A DNA stretch of 64,000 nt from Pseudodesulfovibrio sp. JC047 (GTDB lineage Bacteria > Desulfobacterota > Desulfovibrionia > Desulfovibrionales > Desulfovibrionaceae): positions 1 through 64,000 of the forward strand of contig NZ_WUEH01000018.1 of NCBI RefSeq assembly GCF_010468615.1. Direction: 5' to 3'. Made by a program: the position numbers and the translations under genes. Shown here one piece after another: positions 26,897 to 35,443 of the stretch. Each line of letters opens with the position of its first letter. The first letter of the stretch is position 1. The notes below the pieces were generated by a model. It was not told the origin of the DNA. It made no database searches and saw nothing but the letters and a program-made list of their open reading frames with translations.

Positions 26897-28096
26897 ATGA
26901 AAGTACTGTATCTTATCGCCGATGGAATGGGTGGTTGGCCGCTGGAAGAACTTGGCGGCAAAACCACCATGGAAGCGGCACATACCCCCAACATGGATGC
27001 ATTGGCCAAGACTGGTATCGTTGGCCGAGCACAGACGGTTCCTAAAGGGATGCCTCCGGGATCCGATGTGGCGAACATGGCCCTTCTCGGCTTTGATCCC
27101 GCAGTGTATCATACGGGACGAGGACCGATTGAAGCGGCGGCCCAAGGCTTGAAACTGGGGCCGGATGATCTGGTCTGGCGGCTGAATCTGGTCACTGTTT
27201 CCAAATTGACCATTGACGGTTTCATGCGAGATTATTCGTCAGGCCATATTTCCAGCGATATCTCACGCCCGCTGGTCAGCACGCTTCAGGAAAAACTCGG
27301 AAACGACACATACACATTCCATCCTGGAGTCCAATACCGCCACCTCTTGGTCCAAAGGAACGGGGCACTCACGGAAGACGCAGCCCTGACGATCAACCCG
27401 CCTCACGATATCACGGACAAATCCATCAAACCGGATTTGCGCACATTTTCCAAAAGCCCGTTTCTTTGGGATCTCATCTTTGAAGCCAAAGAACTGCTTG
27501 AAGACCGCGATATCAACGCATCCATGGCCAATTCAATCTGGCCGTGGGGACAGGGTCGCCCGTTGAATCTTCCTGATTTCACTGAAAATTCAGGCATGAA
27601 AGGAGCGGTTATTTCCGCTGTTGATCTTATCAAGGGACTCGGAAACGCCTCTGGTATGGATGTCATTGATATCGAAGGAGCCACCGGCTTACTGGATACC
27701 AACTATCAAGGCAAAGTCGATGCGGCCCTCGATTTCCTGCGTGAAAACGATTTCGTTTTCGTTCACCTGGAAGGGCCTGACGAATGCGGACACGGTGGCA
27801 ATGCTGCGGACAAAGTCGAGGCCATCAGCCGATTTGACGCCCGTGTTGTCGCTCCACTCCGTAAGGCGCTACGCGATGAGGAAACCGCCTGGATCGTTAC
27901 CTGCGATCACTTCACCCCCATTGTCGAACGCACGCACACCATGGACCCCGTGCCCTTTATCATTAACGGTCCCGGCTGCGAGGCTTCAGGCATTGAGTCT
28001 TTCAGCGAAAAAAGTGCGGATTCCACAGGACTTACGCTGGATAATGGACACGAACTCCTGTCATTTGCCTTGAAAAAACTCGGATTGAAAAAATGA
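26897..28096 (+). CDS. Phosphoglycerate-mutase-like protein, proposed homoserine kinase
   Basis: The 399-residue protein is of the cofactor-independent phosphoglycerate mutase (ApgM) class in the alkaline phosphatase superfamily. Metal ligands can be seen in LIADGMGGWP, SDVANMALLGFDP, EGPDECGHGGN and CDHFTP. A subfamily of these proteins, encoded next to homoserine dehydrogenase in genomes lacking ThrB, has been proposed to be a homoserine kinase (the TIGR02535 model carries that name). Its place 9 bases after hom supports this. The alternative is a true phosphoglycerate mutase of glycolysis. It overlaps the thioesterase gene by 4 bases (ATGA). Confidence 0.78.
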   Translation: MKVLYLIADGMGGWPLEELGGKTTMEAAHTPNMDALAKTGIVGRAQTVPKGMPPGSDVANMALLGFDPAVYHTGRGPIEAAAQGLKLGPDDLVWRLNLVTVSKLTIDGFMRDYSSGHISSDISRPLVSTLQEKLGNDTYTFHPGVQYRHLLVQRNGALTEDAALTINPPHDITDKSIKPDLRTFSKSPFLWDLIFEAKELLEDRDINASMANSIWPWGQGRPLNLPDFTENSGMKGAVISAVDLIKGLGNASGMDVIDIEGATGLLDTNYQGKVDAALDFLRENDFVFVHLEGPDECGHGGNAADKVEAISRFDARVVAPLRKALRDEETAWIVTCDHFTPIVERTHTMDPVPFIINGPGCEASGIESFSEKSADSTGLTLDNGHELLSFALKKLGLKK

Positions 28097-28509
28097 CACC
28101 CTCCGTTCAATTTCCCACATGTGACAGTTGGTATTCGCACTACATCTCCTATGGCGAAACAGACGCCATGGGAGTCGTGTATCACGCCGAATACCTCCAT
28201 CTCTTCGAACGCTCACGAAGCCAACTCATTCGAGAATCGGGCATGAGTTACAGTGAAACCGAAAAACGCGGTATCATGTTGCCAGTTCGAGAGGCACAGT
28301 GTCGCTATCGTGTGCCCATTCGCTATGATGAAAAAATCCATATTCACGTCGGCATCGTCAAATGGGGTCGGGCCTCGGTCGATTTCGTCTATGAAATCTG
28401 GAATGAAGATAAAACCATTCTCCATTCCACGGGGAAAACCAATCATGCCTGCGTCAACCTGGATGGCAAACCCATTCCCGTCCCTCATTGGTTAAAAGAG
28501 CTTTTCTGA
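28093..28509 (+). CDS. YbgC/FadM-type acyl-CoA thioesterase
   Basis: The 138-residue protein has the single hotdog fold of 4-hydroxybenzoyl-CoA/YbgC thioesterases. The active-site segment is GETDAMGVVYHAEYLHLFERSR, with the catalytic aspartate. It should hydrolyse acyl-CoA thioesters. YbgC is often part of the tol-pal operon, but here it is separate from tol-pal (42-46 kb) and overlaps the proposed homoserine kinase by 4 bases. Its link to that operon is unclear. Confidence 0.88.
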   Translation: MTPSVQFPTCDSWYSHYISYGETDAMGVVYHAEYLHLFERSRSQLIRESGMSYSETEKRGIMLPVREAQCRYRVPIRYDEKIHIHVGIVKWGRASVDFVYEIWNEDKTILHSTGKTNHACVNLDGKPIPVPHWLKELF

Positions 28510-28547
28510 AAACACCCTTCTCACATTGATTCATAGGGACAAAAAAA

Positions 28548-28570
28548 GCCGGAAGTCGCAATTTTCCGGC
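28548..28570. other. Hairpin just before the amidohydrolase ribosome binding site
   Basis: GCCGGAA (28548-28554) pairs with TTCCGGC (28564-28570) directly before AAGGA at 28571-28575. Seven A precede it, so on the minus strand it resembles a terminator. On the plus strand it could protect the mRNA or tune translation of the downstream gene. Confidence 0.4.
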
Positions 28571-28581
28571 AAGGATTTCTC

Positions 28582-29367
28582 ATGCGCATTGATATTCACG
28601 CTCACGCGTTTGATCCCAAAATCGCCGACAAGGTACTTGTTCAACTCGAAGGCCATTACGGCGTCAAACCAATTGGTACAGGCAAAGCAGACGATCTCAT
28701 CGAGCGGCTGGACCGGGCAGGTCTGGATAAATCTGTTGTTCTCAGTGCCGCCACAACCCCGAGTCAAGTCATTCCAGCCAACAACTGGGCGATCCAACTC
28801 AAAAAGACCAATCCCCGATTCATCCCCTTTGGCACCCTGCACCCCGGCTTTGACAGAAATGCCGAAGAACTGGATCGACTTGAAAAAAACGGCATCCAAG
28901 GCCTGAAATTCCATCCGGATTTTCAAGGATTCAGAATGGATGACGAATCTTTTTTTGACGTGATGGAATTGATTCAGGGCCGATTTATTTGCCTTTTTCA
29001 CATCGGAGACACCCTGCCCCCCGACGAAAATCCGTCCTGTCCCAAAAAAATGGCCGCATTACGCAAACGGTTCCCGAAACCGACCATGATTGCGGCACAC
29101 ATGGGCGGATACCACCAATGGGAGTATGCGATCAAACATCTGGCCGGAACTGATGTCTATGTCGATTGCTCCAGTGTGCTGGACTTTGTGGACGACTCGT
29201 TGCTGCAACGCCTCTTCGCAGCATTCCCGCACGACCACATTCTTTTTGGCAGTGACTACCCGCTTTATGATGCAGCAACCGAAATCAAAAGTCTTTCGCA
29301 AAGACTGCACCTGACCGAAACGCAGTTGGATGAACTCTTGAGCCGTGGTGGTGCCTTGTTTTCCTAA
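28582..29367 (+). CDS. Amidohydrolase-family metal-dependent hydrolase
   Basis: The 261-residue TIM-barrel protein begins MRIDIHAHAFDP, the HxH metal site. It also has GLKFHPDFQGF, FHIGDTLPPDE, MIAAHMGGYHQWEYA and HILFGSDYPLYDA, which supply the remaining histidines and aspartate of the amidohydrolase 2 group. Members include decarboxylases and hydrolases. The substrate is not predictable. It follows the thioesterase by 72 bases. Confidence 0.85.
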   Translation: MRIDIHAHAFDPKIADKVLVQLEGHYGVKPIGTGKADDLIERLDRAGLDKSVVLSAATTPSQVIPANNWAIQLKKTNPRFIPFGTLHPGFDRNAEELDRLEKNGIQGLKFHPDFQGFRMDDESFFDVMELIQGRFICLFHIGDTLPPDENPSCPKKMAALRKRFPKPTMIAAHMGGYHQWEYAIKHLAGTDVYVDCSSVLDFVDDSLLQRLFAAFPHDHILFGSDYPLYDAATEIKSLSQRLHLTETQLDELLSRGGALFS

Positions 29368-29457
29368 AAGATTCCATCTTGAAAAATAAATGTTGATCAA
29401 AAGCGTCAACAAATTGTACAAATTTATTGACCATTCACTGTTTACAAGGGGTTCTTC

Positions 29458-29679
29458 ATGAAACGGCTCTATTCGATCATCATACTCTGCGCCTTTGCGC
29501 TTTCCCTCACGGCCTGTTTTTCAAAACAATACATGATTACAACCACAGCCGGAGAAACCTACACCGCTAACGGTTCACCAGAATATGATGTCCAAACCGA
29601 TACCTATAAATTCGAAGACGATGATGGGAAAAAAGTCATCCTCAATCAGGAAGACATCCAAGTCATCAAAGAAAAATAA
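29458..29679 (+). CDS. YgdI/YgdR-family lipoprotein
   Basis: The 73-residue protein has a signal sequence ending in the lipobox LTAC and the small SH3-like DUF903 domain (MITTTAGETYTANGSPEYDVQT, DDGKKVILNQEDI). It matches the YgdI/YgdR lipoproteins, whose role is unknown. It is convergent with the dGTPase-type gene. Confidence 0.85.
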   Translation: MKRLYSIIILCAFALSLTACFSKQYMITTTAGETYTANGSPEYDVQTDTYKFEDDDGKKVILNQEDIQVIKEK

Positions 29680-29710
29680 TACATTCGTTGTATAAAAATG
29701 TCTCCGACGA

Positions 29711-29958
29711 CCAGAGGGGGAATCTCTTGAAAGAGGTTCCCCCTCTGGACTTCCCATCAAGAACTTCTTGGCGCGTCTTTGGCGAGGTCGCCCGATATCG
29801 GATGGGGCAACGTAAAAAGATAAATAATTTTTCACAAATCCATCAAAAATATCAAAAACTTTCTCAAAAACAGTGAAACAAAATCTGCCAACAACCTTCG
29901 CGAAGCGACCCAAAAAGTTTTGGAGAGTCCAGAGAACCTTTTTCAAAAGGCTCTCTGG
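29711..29958. repeat. Intergenic double-hairpin repeat element, copy B
   Basis: This 248-base element lies in the 340-base gap between convergent genes and is an inverted copy of the element at 12651-12856. Its left hairpin (29711-29748, CCAGAGGGGGAATCTCTT arm with one wobble) matches the right hairpin of copy A. Its right hairpin (29929-29958, CCAGAGAACCTTTT arm, one mismatch) sits where the left hairpin of copy A would be. Shared inner flanks are aacttcttggcg and aagttttggaga. The middles have drifted. A further 7-bp hairpin, CCAGGAC/GTCCTGG, follows at 29964-29980. No protein gene is seen in the gap. Confidence 0.75.
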
Positions 29959-30019
29959 CAGGTCCAGGACAGCGTCCTGGTCTCGCTGAAAGCGACCCTC
30001 GGTAGGACAAACTCACGTA

Positions 30020-31294
30020 TTAGACCAAATCATTAATTGAACCAAATTCAGGATCAAAAAGTCGTTTGTATGTTCTGACAACAAACCCGTCAGTCATGCC
30101 GGAGATATAGTCGCAAAGCATACGTCTTTTGCCGACGACATCGTGCTTTTTGAGAGCCTTGTGATAATGAGCTGGTAGCAACCGATATTCTGGATTTTTC
30201 TTGGTGATATATTCATCTTCCATAACCGTAAAAATCTCACGAAGAATACGGCCCCCCTTGTATTCGAGCTGATGTACTTGTGGGGTGTAAAAAACAAGAT
30301 TGATGGAAATCATCTTCAACAAGGTGCAAAAAGCCAGACATGAGGGATCAATCTCAATGTCGAAAGCATATCGATTGGTTTTCTGAGAAAGAATATTTTC
30401 CCGTGATACAAGCCGTGTTCCATGAATGAACACACCGATCAAACGGGCTAAAAATGCACTGAATGAATCATTTTCAATGGCATTCGCAAGATTTTGAAGA
30501 AACGTCCGATCATCGCCGGTGTATTCGTCTTCCTTGTCGTCCATCCAATTCAATATTTTCTTCATGGTGATGAAACCAGCTCGAATACCGTCATCAATGT
30601 CATGAATGGAATACGCGATATCATCAGCCCAATCCATTATCCGGCATTCAAGAGACTTGAAAGAATTCAGGTCTAATTCAGAATCAAAAAGCGAAGAAAT
30701 AGAAACATCAGGACTGACAAAATCCAAAATATCCTTTTGAAAATCATAAATGAAATGATTCACCTTGGCTTCAGAATCCCCAAATAACACCTTGTATTTG
30801 AGCATTCCATCAAGAAAAGCCCGCGTCGGATTCATGCCGGACCATTGAGTTTTATCACGATAAAACAGATCGACCAAAATCCGCAAATTCTGCGCATTCC
30901 CCTCGAAACCGCCAGAATCGAACATCAAATCATTGAGAATATGCTCCCCGGCGTGCCCAAAAGAGGGATGGCCGATGTCATGCGCCAAACAAATTGATTC
31001 GACGAGATCCTGATCAATTCTAAAATGATCGGACAATTGATCGGACGATCTATTGAGATGATTCACGATGGATCGGCCAATCTGAGAAACTTCCATGGAA
31101 TGCGTGAGTCGGGTTCGATAAAAATCGAACTCACCGGAAAGAAAAACCTGTGTCTTGTTTTGCAAACGACGAAAAGCCGGAGAATAGATAATACGGTCCC
31201 GGTCCTGTTCAAACGGTGTGCGACCTTTGCTATTTTTGGACTGTCCCCGCCCGATCCATTCTGTGTCAAAATCCGTATAAAAACTGTTCTGCAC
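30020..31294 (-). CDS. dgt: dGTP triphosphohydrolase-like HD protein
   Basis: The 424-residue protein has the HD hydrolase layout of dGTPases: an N-terminal region with RDRIIYSPAFRRLQNKTQVF, then HSMEVSQIGR (first histidine), CLAHDIGHPSFGHAGE (the HD pair and following metal site) and MDWADDIAYSIHDIDDG (last aspartate). Such enzymes remove triphosphate from dGTP or other dNTPs and can affect the dNTP pool or phage defence. The start is GTG, with AGGAGG 6 bases upstream. Substrate is not proven. It is a single-gene unit convergent with the YgdR gene. Confidence 0.9.
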   Translation of the reverse strand: MQNSFYTDFDTEWIGRGQSKNSKGRTPFEQDRDRIIYSPAFRRLQNKTQVFLSGEFDFYRTRLTHSMEVSQIGRSIVNHLNRSSDQLSDHFRIDQDLVESICLAHDIGHPSFGHAGEHILNDLMFDSGGFEGNAQNLRILVDLFYRDKTQWSGMNPTRAFLDGMLKYKVLFGDSEAKVNHFIYDFQKDILDFVSPDVSISSLFDSELDLNSFKSLECRIMDWADDIAYSIHDIDDGIRAGFITMKKILNWMDDKEDEYTGDDRTFLQNLANAIENDSFSAFLARLIGVFIHGTRLVSRENILSQKTNRYAFDIEIDPSCLAFCTLLKMISINLVFYTPQVHQLEYKGGRILREIFTVMEDEYITKKNPEYRLLPAHYHKALKKHDVVGKRRMLCDYISGMTDGFVVRTYKRLFDPEFGSINDLV

Positions 31295-31329
31295 GAGTCC
31301 TCCTGACCGTTGTCACCATCATGGAAAAA

Positions 31330-31358
31330 GAAAACCCCTTCCGGACAACCGAAAGGGG
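31330..31358 (-). terminator. Terminator of the polar amino acid uptake genes
   Basis: CCCCTTCCGG (31335-31344) pairs with CCGAAAGGGG (31349-31358) with one mismatch, followed by TTTTCTTTTT on the minus strand. It is just past the permease stop at 31380. Confidence 0.75.
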
Positions 31359-31379
31359 CATTGTGAACAGCGTAAAAAG

Positions 31380-32090
31380 TTACCCTAAATCAGGTATCTT
31401 ACCAGCATTTTCACGCGCCCCGCTCCCAGCGGAGAGCTTTTTTTCAAGCGCGTTGAAAAGACGGGAAAAAGAAAACGTCAATGTCAAATAGATGCAACCG
31501 GCTCCAACAAGGAACGGAACATATGTGTAATATCGTGCTCCGAGAACTTTTGCAGAATACATCAACTCAGCGACACCAATGGTGGAAATGAGTGATGAAT
31601 CCTTGAGCAAAACGATCAATTCATTGCCCAAAGGTGGAATCATACGCCGCAAGGCTTGTGGCAAAATGACATGGATCATAGCCTGCACATGACGCAAACC
31701 GGTACTCCGAGCCGCCTCCATCTGTCCTGTATTGATAGATTGAATTCCAGCTCTGATGATTTCTGCATTGTATGCGCCACTATTGATCCCAAGAGCAACC
31801 ATACCAGTGACCAGCGGGTCCGGTGAAATCCCCTCACCCGTGATCATCATGTAAATTTGCGGGAAACCGAGGTAAAAGAAAAAGATCTGCAACAGCATCG
31901 GAGTGCCGCGAATAATCTGAATGTATGCGTCTGCGACAACACGGATATAAAACCGACGGCTGATGCGGCATGTCCCGGCAAGAACACCGAGAATAAGTCC
32001 CATGGCGAGCGCACCAATAGTCACTTCAAGAGAAGCCGCCGCGCCCTTGAGAAGCATGTCGTAATGTTTGAAAACCAGGGAGAAGTCCAC
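31380..32090 (-). CDS. Polar amino acid ABC transporter permease
   Basis: The 236-residue permease of the HisM/GlnP type has the usual membrane segments and the EAA loop for contact with the ATPase (EAARSTGLRHVQAMIHVILPQALRR). I chose GTG at 32090 because AGGAG is about 6 bases upstream; a TTG at 32111 is also possible. It lies downstream of the binding protein gene and upstream of a terminator. No ATPase gene belongs to this pair, so the energy subunit is encoded elsewhere or shared. Confidence 0.9.
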   Translation of the reverse strand: MDFSLVFKHYDMLLKGAAASLEVTIGALAMGLILGVLAGTCRISRRFYIRVVADAYIQIIRGTPMLLQIFFFYLGFPQIYMMITGEGISPDPLVTGMVALGINSGAYNAEIIRAGIQSINTGQMEAARSTGLRHVQAMIHVILPQALRRMIPPLGNELIVLLKDSSLISTIGVAELMYSAKVLGARYYTYVPFLVGAGCIYLTLTFSFSRLFNALEKKLSAGSGARENAGKIPDLG

Positions 32091-32111
32091 TATTGGCTCC
32101 TGAAAAGACAA

Positions 32112-32138
32112 GCCGGGAGAGAAAATATCTCTCCCGGC
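32112..32138 (-). other. Hairpin between binding protein and permease genes
   Basis: GCCGGGAGAGA (32112-32122) and TCTCTCCCGGC (32128-32138) form a perfect 11-bp stem without a T run. In transport operons such a hairpin after the binding protein gene often protects the upstream mRNA and lowers permease expression. That role is inference here. Confidence 0.6.
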
Positions 32139-32147
32139 AAAGTTATA

Positions 32148-32909
32148 TTAAAGATTCCACTTCTTGACGAGAGCGTCATACGTTCCGTCTTTTTTGACGG
32201 CATCCAATGCTTCATTCAAAGCATTGAGCAAAGGATCGTTCCCCTTACGGGAAATGATTGCAAATTCTTCGTAGGAAAGCGGATCACCAGCACGCTTGAA
32301 CGTGCCCTGCTTCATGTATTCGTCAGCAACGGACAGATCAGCAACAACAGCATCAGCAGCCTTGTTCCGCAACATCATGAAAGCGATGTTGTAGCTCTCA
32401 GGCTTGATAACTTCGGCACCTTCAATCTTGTCGGCCTGCTGCTCGCCGGTCGTTCCCAACTGAACGGCAATCTTTTTGCCTTTCAGATCAGCGGCGGACG
32501 TAATGTCAGACTCAGGACGCGTTACAATAACCTGGCCATTGGCAATGTACGGAGCGGAAAAACTGACCTGCTTGGCACGATCAGGCGTCACACTGAAACC
32601 GGACATACCCATATCGACCTGACCGGACTGGACAGCGGTGACGATAGCGGCAAATTCCATGGTGACCCATTTGATCTTCAAGCCCATTTTTTCTGTCATG
32701 GCTTTCAGCAAATCAATATCAAAACCAACACGTTCGCCACTGTCTCCAATGGATTCAAACGGAGGATAATCAGGGCTGTTTCCAACAGAAATGACACCAG
32801 CAGCTTGAACTTTTTCCAACGTGGTTCCCGCAAAAGCGGAAACAGACAACATGCCGACCAGCATGGCGACAGCCATGACGGCAACCACATTCATCCTACA
32901 GATTTTCAT
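32148..32909 (-). CDS. Polar amino acid-binding periplasmic protein
   Basis: The 253-residue protein has a signal peptide (MKICRMNVV, cleavage near AFA) and the solute-binding family 3 body: VQAAGVISVGNSPDYPPFESIG, GFDIDLLKAMTEKMGLKIKWV, FSVTPDRAKQVSFSAPYIANGQ. These proteins bind polar or charged amino acids. AAGGAG is 7-8 bases before the ATG at 32909. The frame extends to 32975, but that part overlaps the inverted repeat and looks non-coding. Confidence 0.92.
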   Translation of the reverse strand: MKICRMNVVAVMAVAMLVGMLSVSAFAGTTLEKVQAAGVISVGNSPDYPPFESIGDSGERVGFDIDLLKAMTEKMGLKIKWVTMEFAAIVTAVQSGQVDMGMSGFSVTPDRAKQVSFSAPYIANGQVIVTRPESDITSAADLKGKKIAVQLGTTGEQQADKIEGAEVIKPESYNIAFMMLRNKAADAVVADLSVADEYMKQGTFKRAGDPLSYEEFAIISRKGNDPLLNALNEALDAVKKDGTYDALVKKWNL

Positions 32910-32927
32910 GCCTTTCTCCTTCTCAAA

Positions 32928-32944
32928 TTGAATGTCATATTCAA
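32928..32944. promoter_or_regulatory. Inverted repeat before the amino acid-binding protein gene
   Basis: TTGAAT (32928-32933) and ATTCAA (32939-32944) are a perfect inverted repeat with a 5-base centre, a few bases before the ribosome binding site. It resembles an ArgR box (TGAAT-n4-ATTCA) but has one extra central base, so a regulator cannot be named. Confidence 0.3.
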
Positions 32945-32983
32945 ACCATATGGGCCTGAATGAAAAATATAGCAACCTGGCGA

Positions 32984-34519
32984 CTACTCCACAATCCCAG
33001 CCATTAACGGGCCAATTTTCCGTGTCGTTCCCGGATCTGCCGTATCCAGAATCTCCAGAATTCGACCACGATAAATAACTGCGATCCGGTCGGCAAGTTG
33101 TAAAGCTTCGTTTAAATCGCCCGTCACAAGTAAGACGCCAGCCATGGCTCTGGCTTCGAGGAGCCGCTTCCAGACTTCTTCTGTCGCGGAAACATCCAGC
33201 CCCTGCGTCGGCTGTTCGGCAACAATCAAACGAGGTTCACGATATAATTCACGCGCAAGTACCGCTTTTTGCAGATTCCCGCCGGAAAGCTGCCAAGCCA
33301 ACGCATGAATACGGCCCGGACGGATATCAAACTTCTTGATAAGATCGATAGTATCCTTGGCCGCTTTCTTTTTGTCCAGCAACCATCCTTTGGCAAATCC
33401 TTTGCGCGTGGTCAATAAAAGGTTGTCCACAAGGTTTTGATTCGGCAACGTCGCAAGCCCCAAACGGTCTTCGGGGATGTAGCACATGGATCGATTCCAT
33501 GTAGATTCGGCAAAAAACTGCCGCCAGGGCTGCCCCATGATAAAAACTGTATCCACAGGTGGTTTAGTCAGTCCCGTCACAGCCTCAACCAAACTTTTCT
33601 GCCCATTCCCCGCAACGCCGACCAACGCGACGACTTCACCCTGGTGCACATTCAAATCGACTTCGGACAATCCCAACCCGGTCAGATTCCTGATATCCAG
33701 GACACTCTCACCGTGTTCGACCGGCTCCCGATCAACTTCAAGCAACACTTCCTTGCCCACCATCCGCGAGGCCAGATCAGCCTTGGATTCAATGGTATTC
33801 GGGTCCAGCTCACCTTCGATTTTTCCTCGCCGCAAAATGGCAATTTCATCAGCGATTGCAATAACTTCTTCGAGTTTATGACTGATAAAGACAATGGCTT
33901 TGCCCTGTTCCGTCATCCGCCATAAAGCCTTGAACAAGGTGACAATTTCTTCCGGTGTCAAGACCGCAGTGGGTTCATCAAAAATCAGGATACGACTTTC
34001 GCGATACAGCAACTTCAAAATTTCAACGAGCTGTCTTTCGCCCATGGACAAATCGGAAATACGCGCAAATGGATCAATGTCCATGTCATATTTCTCAGCC
34101 AATGCCACAACCCGTTTGGCCATTTCTCGACGATTGACAAAAAAGCCGCCTTCCTGTCCCAACAAGACATTCTCGGTCACAGTCATGGAATCAACCAACA
34201 TGAAATGCTGATAGACCATGCCGATTCCCGATGCAATTGCATCTCTGGACGATGAAAATCGCACGGGGTTTCCGTCAATCTCAATGGTCCCTTCATCCGG
34301 CTTATACCGACCGGCTAGCATGGACATCATGGTGGATTTTCCCGCACCGTTTTCGCCAAGCAAAGCCTTGATACGACCAGGATAGACATCGAGCGTGATG
34401 GAATCATTCGCCACGACTTTACCAAACCGTTTGGTCAATCCCTTAAGTCGGACAACCGGAACTTCTCCGGGTTCAATAGGACGGCTGGGAACAGGTCGAA
34501 CAAAGTTGAAATCAGGCAC
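32984..34519 (-). CDS. Nucleoside-type ABC transporter ATPase (two domains)
   Basis: The 511-residue protein has two ABC domains, as in sugar and nucleoside (BMP family) importers. The first has Walker A GENGAGKST and signature LSMGERQLVEILKLL, with Walker B LIFDEPTAVLTP. The second has a relaxed Walker A (GVAGNGQKSL), signature LSGGNLQKAVLARELY and AEQPTQGLDV, typical of this group. It powers the uptake system encoded with the two permeases and BmpA-like protein upstream; the gap to the permease gene is 2 bases. Confidence 0.93.
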   Translation of the reverse strand: MPDFNFVRPVPSRPIEPGEVPVVRLKGLTKRFGKVVANDSITLDVYPGRIKALLGENGAGKSTMMSMLAGRYKPDEGTIEIDGNPVRFSSSRDAIASGIGMVYQHFMLVDSMTVTENVLLGQEGGFFVNRREMAKRVVALAEKYDMDIDPFARISDLSMGERQLVEILKLLYRESRILIFDEPTAVLTPEEIVTLFKALWRMTEQGKAIVFISHKLEEVIAIADEIAILRRGKIEGELDPNTIESKADLASRMVGKEVLLEVDREPVEHGESVLDIRNLTGLGLSEVDLNVHQGEVVALVGVAGNGQKSLVEAVTGLTKPPVDTVFIMGQPWRQFFAESTWNRSMCYIPEDRLGLATLPNQNLVDNLLLTTRKGFAKGWLLDKKKAAKDTIDLIKKFDIRPGRIHALAWQLSGGNLQKAVLARELYREPRLIVAEQPTQGLDVSATEEVWKRLLEARAMAGVLLVTGDLNEALQLADRIAVIYRGRILEILDTADPGTTRKIGPLMAGIVE

Positions 34520-34521
34520 GC

Positions 34522-35439
34522 CTATCCCTCCGGCTCGATATTGGTCCCGAGAGCCGCAGGGCCATCAACACGACGACCTCGCCACGCGGACAGAATAAGG
34601 ACAAAAATAGTCAACAAATACGGAAGCATCAATAACAAAGAGGAAGGAAGATTTGTTCCGTAGGCTTGTAGGCGAAGCTGAAAGGCCATGACGCCTCCAA
34701 AAAGGTAGGCACCAACAACCGCCCGACCTGGCCGCCAAAAAGCGAAAATAACCAGTGCGACAGCGATCCACCCACGCCCACCGGACAAACCGTTTGTCCA
34801 CAGGTGTGTGTACGCGAGCGAAAGATACGCACCGCCCAAACCGATAAGAAAACCGCCTGTCAAAACGGCAAAATATCGTAATGCAATGGGCTTCAATCCC
34901 GCAGCCGCAGCCGCCGCTGGCATTTCTCCTGTGGCCGTGACATGCAGCCCGAGACTTGTTCGCTTGAAGAAGAACCAAAATATAAACGGAATGACAAACG
35001 AGATATACACCAGCATGTCATGCTTGAAAAAGATGTCGCCGATCATCGGGATCTGCGACAAGACAGGGAAATCAAACGGGGTAAAACCAGGTGCGGACAA
35101 CCCGACATACGGAACACCGAGATAATGCGTCAATCCAGTACCGAGAATGGTCAAAGCCAATCCCGAGACAACCTGATTACCAAGACAGGAAATACAGACA
35201 AAGGCGTGCAATGAGGCAAAGGCCATGCCACAGATTCCCCCTGCCAAAAAGCCCAACCAAGGCGACCCAGTGGCCAGACTCGTCCAAAAAGCCGCCAAGG
35301 CGGCTACAGACAGAATGCCTTCAACGCCGAGATTCAGCACGCCGCCCTTCTCGGTCATCATCTCACCCAAAGTTGCATACAAAATGGGGGTGCCGGATTG
35401 TACGGTCGCGGCAAAAAGCGGTATCAAAAATTCCCACAT
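34522..35439 (-). CDS. Nucleoside-type ABC transporter permease (second)
   Basis: The 305-residue membrane protein is of the BMP/Nup (branched-chain-like) permease family, with about eight hydrophobic helices and the early motif GTPILYATLGEMMTEKGGVLNLGVEG. It pairs with the 354-residue permease to form the channel. Its start is 4 bases past the stop of that gene. Confidence 0.9.
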   Translation of the reverse strand: MWEFLIPLFAATVQSGTPILYATLGEMMTEKGGVLNLGVEGILSVAALAAFWTSLATGSPWLGFLAGGICGMAFASLHAFVCISCLGNQVVSGLALTILGTGLTHYLGVPYVGLSAPGFTPFDFPVLSQIPMIGDIFFKHDMLVYISFVIPFIFWFFFKRTSLGLHVTATGEMPAAAAAAGLKPIALRYFAVLTGGFLIGLGGAYLSLAYTHLWTNGLSGGRGWIAVALVIFAFWRPGRAVVGAYLFGGVMAFQLRLQAYGTNLPSSLLLMLPYLLTIFVLILSAWRGRRVDGPAALGTNIEPEG

Positions 35440-35443
35440 ACGT

